Shown in pieces: positions 33,181-45,551 of a DNA stretch of 64,000 bases. The stretch comes from Capitella teleta (taxonomy: Eukaryota > Annelida > Polychaeta > Capitellidae), in NCBI GenBank assembly GCA_000328365.1, contig KB295623.1, positions 304,051 through 368,050 of the forward strand, read 5' to 3'. The notes under the pieces were generated by a model. That model was not told the origin of the DNA and ran no database searches. It worked only from the letters and a program-made list of their open reading frames with translations. Position 1 is the first letter of the stretch, and each line of letters starts with the position of its first letter. The position numbers were made by a program, and so were the translations under genes.

Positions 33181-36100
33181 GGTTGTCTCTCAAATCCATG
33201 ACATGTTGGTGCACCGCACAGTGCAGCGGCATTGGGAGTGTGTGTTGGTGGTGGCCATCTGCGCCAAATGCAGTCACAGCTCGTGAGTGCTCGCAGAGGT
33301 GAACGATGCCATCTACGCACGAATTACATAACCGACAGGGTGGCTCGATTTGACATACATCCGCTGAAACGACGTTCACTTATGCTAACCATACATTAAT
33401 TACGGCATTTGATTGGACCAATCATTGACCTAGAAATGTTTGAACGGTATAACAGGAGAACAGCACAATAATTATGATATTATATACCCACTGATCGCAT
33501 CATGCACACCAACATCTCAAGCGCAGAATGATAGGCCAACAGCATCGTGAGTAATTTCCAGGGAAATGCAACTCAAAGCAAACAGCGGGGACTTTCCCGC
33601 TCTTTCCGGACATAGAGGCAGCAACATCAACATTATAATCGGGATGCGGCAGGAATTTTAATAGGTGCGTTGCCATGGAGATATGACGTCAGGAATCATT
33701 CGCGTGGAACGGCGTTCAGATGAGCAGAGGATTAGGGATGTGGATACGCATGGCGTCAATTAATCAATTCATTGTTCATTACATCGGAAAAAAAAGTATA
33801 CCGTCGATAATTGATGGGCGCACAACAATATCACTATAACAAACATGTATAATTATGAATTTCATTTACTGTAAATATATCAAAATAACATGCGCTATAC
33901 ACCATGTAGTATGTACTGTACATAGATAAGATCGATTCGGTGTTGCATAACTGCTTAGCGTGCAAATCCCAGGTCAGCGATACTTATATCATAATCATAA
34001 TTTATGAATACGAATTCCTACTTTATTCTGATATTAATCAGGGCGAAATGAAACACTGAACATTTTATCATTTTAATTCACGGTTTTATTACATCCGGGT
34101 TTGATATTGAGAGCATGCTATACATAATATAAGATAGCATTATCATTTCTTATCAATAACTCCATCGATGCATGTGTGTCAATCAATACATCATTCCGCG
34201 ATTAGATATGATATACGTGGGTTGTTACACAGAAATTCGACGATGACTTGTGTTTCGAAATTCGTTGCTTCAAATTCGATGAAGATCATCAATAATATAA
34301 GTAGGATTGAGCAGTTGAGCATCCATATCGAGCTTCTCCTTGAGCCGTTTTATTATATACTTTTTCGGTGCCTCGTAAATGGGTATTTATTGTATACTCC
34401 CCGACAGTATATACAACCCTGGATTCCTGCGATTACCGCGCTTGTCACTAGCTTAGATGCATGAGCATGTGAAGGCTTCGATGCTTAGTAGATGTGCTAC
34501 GGTGAAAGGTAACCGTAGATCCATAGCAACCAACATACATTACATTACATGCATATAAGTAGTCTCAGATAAATGAGCGGAGCATTAAAACACCAGCAAG
34601 TGTGTCATCGGCATTTAAAACTGAAATCCGACACCGAATGAGTTCCGTGCGTGCGTTATGACTGCGCAATGTTGACATCAATACAGCGCTCAATATTCTC
34701 CGCTGCTGCCTTTGACTCACGTTCGATTCCAGCATCGGCGTTCCTGTTGCTGGTCGGCGGCACTGCGAATCACTCGAGGTCGGTGGCACGACGGAATGGA
34801 AATGCAACTGCATTTCGGCTTTCACAAAACGAACACGGATCCGAGACCATTCCGCGTCCATGGTCGGAAGTGTCGATTTCAGTTGCTGACAACAGTCATC
34901 CAGACATCACGTCATCGTGGAAGCAGGATTGCCGAACGCCGCTTGTATTAGGAAGCGAACACTCATGAATATTCATGGATCGACGCGGGTGCCTCCTCCT
35001 GTCGGGGTTTTTCCCGCGCGCGGGAAAGTAATCGAACGAAAACAGGAATTTCGGTAGTTCGCTAATTAATCAATTTGCCCTGGGTTCTCAAAAGACTCTC
35101 AAAGGGAGAAAGAGGGAATACGGGGAACGGAAGGGGGAGGGGGTGGGCGGAGACATCGAACGGGACACGGTGAAGGGAAACTTATAAATGCTAAGCTCAG
35201 AACATGCCATTCCATGCGGATAGTACGATTATTTCCGAAGCCAATACAATGCCAACTTGAATGAACACAAAACAACAGCGAACGGAACCCAATTAATAGC
35301 GAGTCAACACCACAATCCAGTGATTACATGTGCAGGCAGACGCAGACGAATCGATCGAGGGGCGGGGAAATTGCGTTATGATTTCGATGACACAGGAACC
35401 TTCATGAGTGATTCGGTGATATTCATAACGTACTCAGGTAACGCCAGCATTCTTTGTAAGAGCACATGCATCGACATGATAGTCTTAATTTAATACCACC
35501 AACTTTATTAATTATTAATTCCTATATTTTCTAAATGTTGAATAAGACACGACATCACCATGTTGAAAAAAGGAAACGAAACAAGATATTCATGCAGACA
35601 CAACATGAAAGAGAGGCTATGTGCATCTCACCCGGTGAACCCTGGCATATATACCACAGCACCAATGACCTATTACTCGGTACATGAAGAGCGCTGAAAT
35701 CAACAAAACTCACTCTTGAAATACTGGAGTATTCAAATCAGATAATGTTATATACATCTCATGCAATGCTGGAGATGATGCTATTCTGATACATATCTGA
35801 TGTACTCAATCTTCTGAAACTTGGAACATGTCATTTGCATTTGATCGGGATGGAGAAAGAAGAAGTTAAATTGGAGACAGTTTCATGGCTCAACTTGTTT
35901 GAGAGTCATGAGGCTGAGAATCAGGGACCAGCTTCTCCACTATATTCTATATTGACATATCTTAAATTTTACGTTCTTATACCAGGAACCTAGAGTTGTA
36001 GACTATCATTGGCAGGTAAATGTGCAGCACACACTGGCATAGCTACGAAATGCAGCAGCAAATAATTCTCACAAATACTGTAAAACAGCAAAATTTCGCG

Positions 36101-37541
36101 GACAGGGAATGTTCGTTAAGCTTAAGGGCAATATCGCAGGGCCAGCAAGTTATTTACACCTAAGCTAAAAGGCTCCCTCTATCAAGTGAGTCCTTAATTG
36201 CAAGATATGTCCGATAATCCTATATCATATATATTATACAGTGGCCCCAAAATAGTCTATCGACTCCATATTTAAAAAGAAAGTCTAAAATTTGCTAAAA
36301 TGTATCAATTATTCCAAATAATAACTATTAGTGCTACTGTCACAACAATAGGGGTTTTTTCAATTTTTTTTTTTAACACTGTCCGAACTAATCACGAATG
36401 TCCTAGGTACATAAGCGTACCTAAGCCCACAAGTGTGCCTGAAATATCCGTTTGCATAAATGCACTAAATTTTTACACCACTTGAAATTTGTACTACATT
36501 CGCAGTCATAATCGACCCCCAAAAATTAGATTCCCGCGAAATCCTTCTGGGAAATCTTATAAGATGACCCTACCCATGACCACGAATAATTGGTGCTTCG
36601 AATAAAGACCTGCTTGTTCAGTGGTTAAATACCCAACAAGTAGCGAGCGGGTCATGATTCACAGGACAAGGGAGAGGCTTGAGTCCAGCCGAACATCACA
36701 ATCAAACCTTGACAGGTCAGGTCAGGTGTGAAGGTTTCAATGATTAGAGGATTTCGGTAAGCACCATTGTGAATAGACGCAGAGACGTTTCCCCAGAGGG
36801 GATGTGAATATCCACTGTACGGGTGACCATTGAGGCTCCCACTGGCCACTGGTGACTGGAGTGCATTAATGAACAGTTACAGTGTGACTCAGTGTCAGCC
36901 AATTGCTAATTATTCCCACAGGTTGACTAAACTAATAGACTTGAGTATACTGATTAGAATATTCAATATAAGTATACAATAATTCAATATAATAATTTAA
37001 TACATGTATCATTGTATGTAGCTGACATACTACAGCGAGCCCAATGGGTCTCAGGTATACAGACCTCGCCCGAGAATCTGTGCTACATTGTATGACGGTC
37101 ACCTGAGATAAGTTTGGAAAGCCGTAAAATGCTTCACGCTGCATGATCAACAGCTACACAGGTCAATTGCAGTCAGTTGCATCACACCCCTGATGACAGG
37201 CAGCTTAATCGGGCATCTGGGCATAAAGCATTCGCAATTCCATAGACAAACACAAAACAAGTGTCTCCAGACTCCTTATCTCGTTATTAATGATTCCATC
37301 GGACACTCCGGGGTTGAAACTAACAATGGCCTTTGATTGGTTGAAAATGCACAAACATGAATATGCATGATGTGCTAATGATATTTTATGAATATTTACA
37401 AATTCATGAATATGTAAATCAGGCAGCGCTTGCGCACTGATCCGTCTTTTTGTAAACATCCGGTAATGTCGGCATTCCCCTACCATTTGAATTTTCGAAA
37501 TGTTCAAATTTCGGGAGTAAATTGGCGCAGATCGCCTCAAA
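33181..37541. other. Head-to-head interval between CEP170 and SDCCAG8
   Basis: 4.4 kb without a convincing gene separate the proposed CEP170 ATG (33180) from the SDCCAG8 ATG (37542). It holds X-box-like elements (33669-33682 and 34518-34531), a CRE palindrome TGACGTCA (33684-33691), and TCATAACG-type motifs at 34651-34661, 35372-35382 and 35423-35433. A GC-rich patch at 34650-35160 looks like a promoter region. If the acidic exons do not belong to CEP170, its own start would be at 31216 and the interval longer. Short ORFs here (up to 111 codons) have no support. Confidence 0.55.
33669..33691 (+). promoter_or_regulatory. X-box-like element next to a CRE palindrome
   Basis: GTTGCCATGGAGAT (RFX-like, left half perfect) is followed two bases later by TGACGTCA, a perfect cAMP-response-element palindrome. 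The pair lies 490 bp upstream of the proposed CEP170 start and faces SDCCAG8 on the other side. Confidence 0.5.
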
Positions 37542-40500
37542 ATGCCAGGAGAGAATAATTCAACATTGGAGGAGTCTTTTTTGGACTACCAATACGCCAT
37601 AAGAGGTACACGCACGCGCATCAAAGGCCTTGAAGCGTTGCTAAGTGCATTCACGATGTCGAACTTTTGTTATTTTGAGCAATCATAACGCATCAATTAC
37701 ATTCAATGCGAGTTGCAACTTGCTTGAATTCATATATTTTTTATCATCGATCCGCCTCTGTTATCAATATTTTTAAATTCTGCAATCAGCTTATATCATG
37801 AAACATTAGCAAAGCTAATTATCAAAGTGACACTAAAGCCGAATAATCCGTAATGCCATAGAGGGCAATTAATTGATCTGCATCATAATGATAATATGAT
37901 CTAGTAAATACATGTACCTACCTTTATTTTAAGTAACTGATACAAGTTATTACAAATAATGTTCAACTGTTTGTATAGGTTTACACCACCAAAACTATAA
38001 GGCCTGCTAACTAAATACATAATGCTATCATGCTATGAAACTGATTAACTACTAAATTATATTCTCACATTAGGGTCATATATATTATTGACCCATATAA
38101 TATGCCGGGCATATATATAATTAGGTCCCTAAATCATAAACTCATGAACAAAGAGAATCAGAGATGCCATTTATAATTATAGATACTTCAGCATATAATA
38201 CATGCAGTAGCCTACCTGCAATACATAATTATATAAAACATGCACAAGATGTTATATGTTACCTGGTTCCTAGTTCCTGAATTCTGAATAATGATGATGT
38301 TCTCTGAATGTGTTCATTTATTTTGCAGACCGTGCCAATGACAGCATGACAGGACTGCGCCACGTCCTGGACACAAGACCCGCGCTGTCCCCTGAGATGA
38401 AACGCAGCATTCCAAATCAGCCAAAGAGCCCTCGCGTCTGGGAGAGGGCGCGCAACACTGAGCACTGCGACTACTCTTACGGTGCCGCTGTGGACCGCTT
38501 GCGCTACTCTCTCAAACGCTTGGAGCCAAAGGATAACTGGGGAGATAAAGATGTGCAATTCGGAGCCAGTTTCCATGGTTACAAGGATGCTATGATGCAG
38601 CCCCCGCCAGCTCTGACGGTCGAAGGGGGCTCTAGAGTACCGAGAGGGGAGATCCCGTCATCTGAAGAAACACTACCTCTGCTGCAGAATCAGTCGGTCG
38701 TTGTTCAGCAATTGGAAGCTGAGAATAAGTTCTGTCGTGTGAGTTTTGTTAGCTTTTCAGTTACACGTAATATTATTAATTATTATTATTAATTAATATT
38801 ATTAATTAATATTATAGATTATAACCGATTGAGGTGGTTATATTCATTAGTTTTAAAATTTTCATCTGGTTTCAGGAGGAACTTCAATCGCTTAAGTTGA
38901 GAGTTCGAGAAATTGTTGAAGAAAATCAACTTTTGCACGAAGAGATTAAAAAAGGGACGATTCATGAAATAGTGCAAGAAGGTGACAGCACTGGGGTGAG
39001 CAATCATTCATTCATTTAACAGAGCGCAGTTGTAGCACGCTCGCCTAGTGTGCAGAGGGTCGTGGGTTCAATTCCCGGTCTGGCAACTTGCCAGGGTCGA
39101 ATTTCGCAGCCTGAAAACCCTCATGTTCACCACAGCATCACGCATTGCATAGTGTCGAATTGTGCTACCTGGGTAGACAGTTATGGACATTTGTGTTCGA
39201 TTAAGCAGTCTTCTTGGCTGCGTTCGCTTGTATGCTCCCCGGGGAGTTGAGTTTGTGGTGATGTGATGGGTCCAATAACCAGGTGTAATATGTTTAGCAT
39301 ATTTGAATAACGTGTTTACGATAGTAAGTGCGCTGTAATAATTGGAACATTATTATTATTTATTCATTTGATCAAGTACTTGAATCATTCAATTAAGTAC
39401 TTGTATCATTCAAATACATGTACTCTTTCAATAAGTATTTGGATTTCATATTTGTATTTCAATTACTGCAATGCATTCAATATAAGTTCAATCAATCAAT
39501 GCTTGACCTACCTTGTGTATCTCGTCCATGGAGCGGCCTTTCCGGATGAGCAGCCTTCGGTTTCCAGAGGGATAGACGATGCTTTTAATACTTTTGTCAG
39601 AACCCTTCAACAAATTATCCAGAAGTTCTGACGCCGTTTTGTTGTTAGGTTTTTGTTTGAGGATTCGATGAACTTCTTGTCGAAATAAATCTCTCCTGTC
39701 ATCTTTTGAAGCCGCATCATTTAAATCCTCAAATGTTGGGAAAGAAGTGATTGACTTTGAATTCTTTGCTTTCATCTTCTCTGCTACTTCAACAACTGAA
39801 ATCACGCAAGAAACTTTTTTTTCATTTTCCTTTCACTGCTGAATAAATATATAAATGTTTCAGATGATGCACCAATTAAGAGCTGAAATCTCTGCCGTGG
39901 ATTCTTCCCAAGTGAAGCAGTCGCTCACCAAGAAACAGTACTCTCAGTGGCACCAAGATGTGGTAATTACCGTAAACCAGCAAATGTTGACGGCGTCAAT
40001 TCTTGGTTGTTTTCAGGAACGTATCAGTGCCATGCACACTGCAAGGACCGTTCTTTTGGAGGCTCAATTAGAGCACGCAAGGTGACTGACCTCATTCTCT
40101 CTCAGTGGTGCAAATTGTAATTATGGCCATAACCATGTTGATGCAGCGCGTCTGCTCTGAGGGTGCACCCACGCGTGTCACCGTTATTGCGTAACTCCTC
40201 TGCGGCTTCTGTTCATGACTGCAGGACTTTTATGTTTTAATGATTGCCATTTGGCAAGCATGACAAACGTTTTTATCTATTGAGTCAGTAATGGGAATGT
40301 TTGTGATATTTCCTCTCAAAATATCTTGTGCTGTATAATGAAATTGTGAATGTATATAAATATATATTATGGGATCTATCACTGCTAAGTGCATTTAGAA
40401 GATTTGATCATTGTGAGATAAGATTCACCCATGGTTTAATTGAATTCTTATTTCTTTACAGAGAGGAGTTGGCGTCGTATGAACGAGAGGTTGAGGAGCT

Positions 40501-43408
40501 GAAGCAGCGTGTTCGCATGATGGAATCGCTCTCTTCAGCAGATCCGAATCTGCTCCAGTTAGCGTCCGGACTCTGCGTCCGATGCGCTCAGAATGAGGCT
40601 CTGTTAGCGCCCTCTGGGGTCGCTGGTTCACGAGTTAACATAGAAAGAATAACAAAGTTAGCCTCTCTTTCACTTCTTTAATTTTTATTTGAATTCTCAC
40701 CTTTTTTTGCTGCTCAGCATAATTTTCTGTGTTTACACTTAAGCTATCTCCAATCATTCTGGGCAAGGGACCAAAGTTATATAAGATCTCCCATTGATAG
40801 AAATTCTTTATTAATCTGATCCATTACTTAGTACTTACCTTATTCATGAGCATGATCTCCTTCAGAACTCAAAATCGATCAATTCCTTTTCTCGTTATGA
40901 ATAGAAGGCATTCCGATGCATTGGCCTCAGAGTTGTTTAATTCGAATGGCAGAAATTATAAGACTGAATTTTAACATTTTTTCTTCATGATCTATTTTTT
41001 CTTTCCTGATTGAAATTATGTTTTTAAAAGCACATTTAAGGCCACGGCATGCATGACCTCATGTGCTTCTGAGATAATTTTTATGCTGTTATCTGAGAAT
41101 TGTGTAATTCAGTTCATATTTATTTTCATAAATGAAGAAATCTGAAAAAAATAGCAATATTTTAGAAATTTCTTATAAATTTTACCAGGGCTTAATCTAA
41201 GCCAAAATTCTCTCAACCAACCATTGATAATTAATGCTAAAAGTTTCACTTTGCTTCTTGGCTATTTGCTGAATTAGTGACATGTTTTAACAACTCTGGA
41301 TAATACTTTATTTATTTTTTATTGATCTTCCAAATGGAAACATTCCTTAAAAAACGACATATTTTGCTTGAATGTGGTGATACATGCTTCACGGGGTGTT
41401 TCTTGGGATTTGGAGTTGATGAGGGTGGGATGCGGTTATAACTGATACCAGTACTAGGAGCCGCTAATATAACACTGTTAAAGACTGTTTACACATTTGA
41501 TTAATTTTTCAGAGAGCGAGATGACCTTGTGGAGCAGATGGCAACCATGAAGAGTCGCTATGAGCAATTGAAACAACGAGAGGATGAGTCATATGGTCAG
41601 GTCAAAAGCAGCGTCCATTTGGTGGAGCAGGCTCAACTGGAGATGACTCAGGTCAGTATGTCAAAGGTCAAGCCATATCTGGGTCAGGTCAACTGGTTTT
41701 TTTTGCAGGCGCTGGTTGAACGAGAGCAGTTGAAAGAGCAGCTGAGCGGCATGAGAGAGCGCATGGAGCAACACGTGGCTGAACTGCACCGCAAAGTGGA
41801 TCACGAACGGCAGATCATCCGAGCGGAAACTGGTCTTGAAAGAGATGAACTGCACAACCAGGTGGGTTGTGATGAGCAGATTCACCCTGCTCTCTTCACT
41901 GCAAGACTCATCAGAAATGATGATTCTCCATTTATCTCTTTGTTTTGCTAATATTGAAAGTATGGATAATTGATTAAATATAGGGTTTGAAAGTTGACTA
42001 TGAGGAGTTGATGTCTGTACTTTTGCTTCCAGGTGAAGGAGTTGGGCAAACAATTGGCAGAGAGTCAATCGCAGGTGGATCGTCTGTCTCGAGACAAGGT
42101 GAACTTGATGTCAGAAGTGGGGCACAAAAGGGGTCAAATCGACTTGTTTGATGAGGACTATGGCAAGGTGAGCACCAACGATGATGCTGTGGATTAGTAT
42201 AAAGATGCGGTTTCCAAGGCAACTGACAACATGAAGATGAGCATGACTCAGGCCACCACAGAACGCAACGCTGCCGTGAGTCAAGTCAGGCGGCTCAAGC
42301 AGGAGATGGATCAAATGCAGAGAGATCGCGATAACGTGAGCATTCCATCCAACAAAGGAAGGTTTAAAACATTGTGCTCATTGCAGGAGAGGGTTCGCTT
42401 GAAGACGGAACTTGAAGATCTCAGGCGTCGTCTGCATGAAGCGGAGAGAGAACTGGTGGAGAGCAAGGAGTCTGCCATTCAGCACCATACAGTGATGCAA
42501 GCGCTCGAGAGAGAAGCACATCTGGCTAAGATGTCCAAAGAGTGCATTGAGAAGGGATCCGGAGCAACGACCTCAAGGCCATAACCAAGAGGGCTGAGCA
42601 ACGAGAGGCAGAGTTGAATCTCATGATTGATACTCTGGAGAGTAGGCATGGTCGGTAGCATCGGGGAAATGAGTATCAGTGCACTTCTACTACTATCATT
42701 TGCAGAGCATTCACATAATGAGTTGGAAGCCATCGTTAATTCACAGTCAACTCTAGTTTTGAAACTGAGAGAAGAATGTCGACGATTAGCTGGGCAGCTC
42801 GAAGAGGTCACTCGCAAGTATCGGTCAGTATCTGGAATTTTGTATCTATCTTTATCTTATCATGGTTTTTTTCTTCCAGGGGTGACAACAAGAAATTGAA
42901 AACTAATAACGAATATCTGAGAAATCGTTATGAAAAATGCTCTCACCGGTTGCGTGAACTTGAGAACTGTTCTTGCGAACACGGTCAACTGCAGGATAAA
43001 ATGAGGGAACGTATAAAAATGATGGACAGTCATGCAAACCATGCCTCGCAGCAGGTGCTTCATCAGTCATTATCTTATCTTTAACTTATCCTAATTCATC
43101 ATCAGATCCTGGACCTTCTGGCAAAAGAGAGTTCTCTTATGCGTGATCGTCATCTTCTAGCGAGTGAAGTTGAGTTCCTTCGACGACAAATGTCATCTCA
43201 AGACAAGAAACAAGCTGACAAATATTACTCCTCAACTCGCCATCTTGTTAATGAAGTTTTGAATAACGTGCGTTATGAACAAAAGGATAAAGAGCAAGAG
43301 GTCGTGCAGGAGTTCAAGGTCACTGAGGATTTATTCAAGAGGAAAGAGGATGAGGAGAGTATTGTGACTCCATCCGAAGAAGATATGGATGATATCTTAG
43401 ATAACTAG
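37542..43408 (+). CDS. SDCCAG8: SDCCAG8 (NPHP10), centrosomal/ciliary coiled-coil protein
   Basis: Exons 37542-37605, 38329-38738, 38876-38995, 39864-39962, 40017-40081, 40462-40656, 41513-41651, 41709-41861, 42033-42167, 42219-42335, 42387-42641, 42706-42823, 42880-43054 and 43106-43408 give about 782 residues (human 713). The start MPGENNSTLEESFLDYQYAIR matches human SPENSTLEEILGQYQRSLRE. Other diagnostic blocks are LEAENKFCREEL, LCVRCAQNEALL, ERDDLVEQMATM, LVLKLREECRRLAGQLEEV and CEHGQLQDKMRERIKMMDSH. Most of the protein is coiled coil. In vertebrates it sits at distal appendages/centriolar satellites, is needed for ciliogenesis and is mutated in nephronophthisis-type ciliopathy. One base appears to be missing in GGG at 42554-42556: the frame before (SKECIEKG) and after (NDLKAITKRAEQRE) are both SDCCAG8-like. 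Intron 3 carries a SINE and an antisense exon-like ORF. AATAAA near 43496 follows the stop. Confidence 0.95.
39020..39300 (+). mobile_element. tRNA-derived SINE (copy 2) in SDCCAG8 intron 3
   Basis: The head has an A-box-like GTTGTAGCACGCTCGCC and a B box in GGGTTCAATTCCC. It shares the tracts GTGCAGAGGG, CCTGAAAACCCTCATGTTCA and GCATAGTGTCGAA with copy 1 at 3632-3932, then diverges. Length is about 280 bases. The right edge and target duplication were not fixed. Confidence 0.85.
39512..39797 (-). CDS. Candidate antisense exon inside SDCCAG8 intron 3
   Basis: An open frame on the minus strand encodes about 95 residues with balanced composition, including FPTFEDLNDAASKDDRRDLF and YPSGNRRLLIRKGRSMDEIH. 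It is bounded by a good acceptor (TGATTTCAG before 39797) and a good donor (GTAGGT after 39512), entering in phase 1 and leaving in phase 0. On the plus strand this stretch lies between two well-supported SDCCAG8 exons and is not needed there. I do not recognise the protein and found no partner exons, so it may be part of a nested gene or a relic. Confidence 0.35.
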
Positions 43409-45551
43409 TAATTTATGTCTCTTTGGTTTTGTTTATCATTAACTCTATCATAGGTTCTCATTGGAATTGTTCCTAAATGCTCAATATTACATTTCAAATA
43501 AATCTGTTTTATGAAGTATTGTCCAGTCTGGTCAATGCTAAATTCCTTGTAACAATGGGTTGTCATCATAGACGTGCTTGCTCTGCAGTGGCCATGGGAC
43601 AATACATGCATATGGACAGCGGAATAATTGTTGTACATCTTAATTTATTCCTATATCTTATTCATAATACATAAGATAACATAACATAATGATTTAATGC
43701 TGAGACAGACCAAAATAAAAAAATAAAAAAATAAAAAAATAAAATAATACTTCACGGAGTTCCGCGAAACGGCGCATAAAAAATCGTTCACAGACTTACA
43801 AAAAAAAAACCCCCAAAAAAACACGTAAAGTAACATAAGGAAAATTTTTAATTTAAAATTTTCCTTAAAAAATGCAAAAGTGAGTTGTATGATCAGACAT
43901 TTGGATTTGACATTACTAATAAATGTGAAAAGGAGGTCAAACAAAAGTTCTTATCAGTGAATAGCAGCATTTCACGAGTGTTTCTTGGGGTTGACACATA
44001 AAGAAATTGGGCAAAGTAAAGTCTATATTTGGGTGTTCTCTTTGGATATTCTCATTCAATTGGCAGTGGGAAAGCCGTGCTGTTCATCTTGGGGTACTTG
44101 GCAATGTGGGCAGTCTCTCTTCGCGTGGGCGTCGGCTCCATCTCCCGGTTTCCACTGCCAAGTTGTGAGAGGAGAGTCTGAATCGGGTTACGGCGAGACG
44201 TCGATACTCTTCCATTTCAGCGTGATGGCACATTTCATGGACTTATAAATTTGGATTCATCTGCCGAAAGTACGTTATGAATTTGGTACGTTCTGAGTTT
44301 CTGATGCGGTTCAGCAGCATTGTGTAACACTCAGTTGGCCGCTCCGACCGACTGGTGCTGTGGCGTCGTCTGCTCGTTAGACAATGGTTCAGCAGGGCTT
44401 CTCTCTCACTGGCGGGATCGGAATCAGTGAGACTGTCGATGTATCCTGCACAGGGCGTTCTTGCGTTGCTGGCAAGTTGCCAAACATAATGTATGTAATA
44501 TAATTTACATGTAAATTATGTAATAATATAATTATAAATTATGTAATAACATAATTATAACATATATTACACTTTATAACATAATTTACATGTAAATATA
44601 CATGTAATTTCAAGAAGTAATTAGGGTCTACACTTTAATCGACTGTATAGTTTGTTTTTACACCGGATGGATCTTTTAGGGTTAAGGTTTTAATTAAGCA
44701 AGGGTTGGAATCCGATTTTATGGGAGTTTTTTCCTGAAGAAGGAAGATCCTTACACATTTCTGTTAATATGAAGTACAATGTATACCGATCAGGTATTTA
44801 TTTTGAATCTTGTAAATTTTAAGTTATTAAATTAATTGTTTATTAAATATCATACTAATTAATACTCCCAAGCAACAAATTCATTAATTCCAAATAAAGA
44901 ATAATGTATATATGTATATAGTTGACAAAATTTGACTCCAACCCAGATAGCATTTACAGTTCTCAAACTACATGGGCAATGTCTAGCACCTGTACGAGAA
45001 CAACCAAATTATTGTTTCAGTCACCACCAACTGCCACTATTTGCTAAACTGCACATTATTATTATTATAACATCAGTCTATATGCTCATGCAGTATGTTG
45101 TATCAACGTTTTGGGCGCGAAATTTCACGTCTATCACACTTGAATAGAATTGACCTAAAAAGATTTGTTGTAAAGAAAGCCTAATGATTGGGCCAAGACT
45201 GACATAAATTTCTCACTGCTCGATCTATTCAATTGAAATGAAAATACGCCATGCAGAACTCAGCATTGACAACATCATAAATTCAAGTGCAATAGAGAAT
45301 GAAACCAAAATTAAATAAAGCCAAAATTGAAAATAACAGATGAGTGCGATGGATCATTCCATAAGTCACAATCATTTATTCACCAACAATGATGTATATA
45401 TTCATCCATCTAATCATACATATTTTTTCTCACTTTTATTTTTATCTTTGATAAATACCAGGTAATCTCAAAAAGAAACAGAACCAAAATATCCCTTCAC
45501 ACACACATAATTAAGAGAAAAACGAATAGAGCGTGAGACAAGAGCTCATCA
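43409..45551. other. Interval between SDCCAG8 and HHAT 3' ends
   Basis: Convergent 3' flanks with no supported gene. The left part holds SDCCAG8 3' untranslated sequence, A-rich tracts (43710-43830) and a TCATAACGTAC-type motif (44270-44280, reverse orientation). At 44480-44610 an AT-rich block repeats ATAATTTACATGTAAATTAT and TTATGTAATAA units with inverted symmetry. On the right, minus-strand AATAAA near 45435-45440 may end the HHAT transcript. A short GC-richer patch at 44080-44190 encodes part of an unsupported 87-codon ORF. Confidence 0.5.

Noticed and set aside
36600-36700. Weak tRNA-like stretch (CAGTGGTTAAATACCC and GGTCATGATTCAC)
   Set aside because: B-box match is poor and no body shared with the two SINE copies was seen.
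39020-39100. Possible functional tRNA gene
   Set aside because: A and B boxes are present but no tRNA cloverleaf closes and the sequence continues into a shared SINE body.
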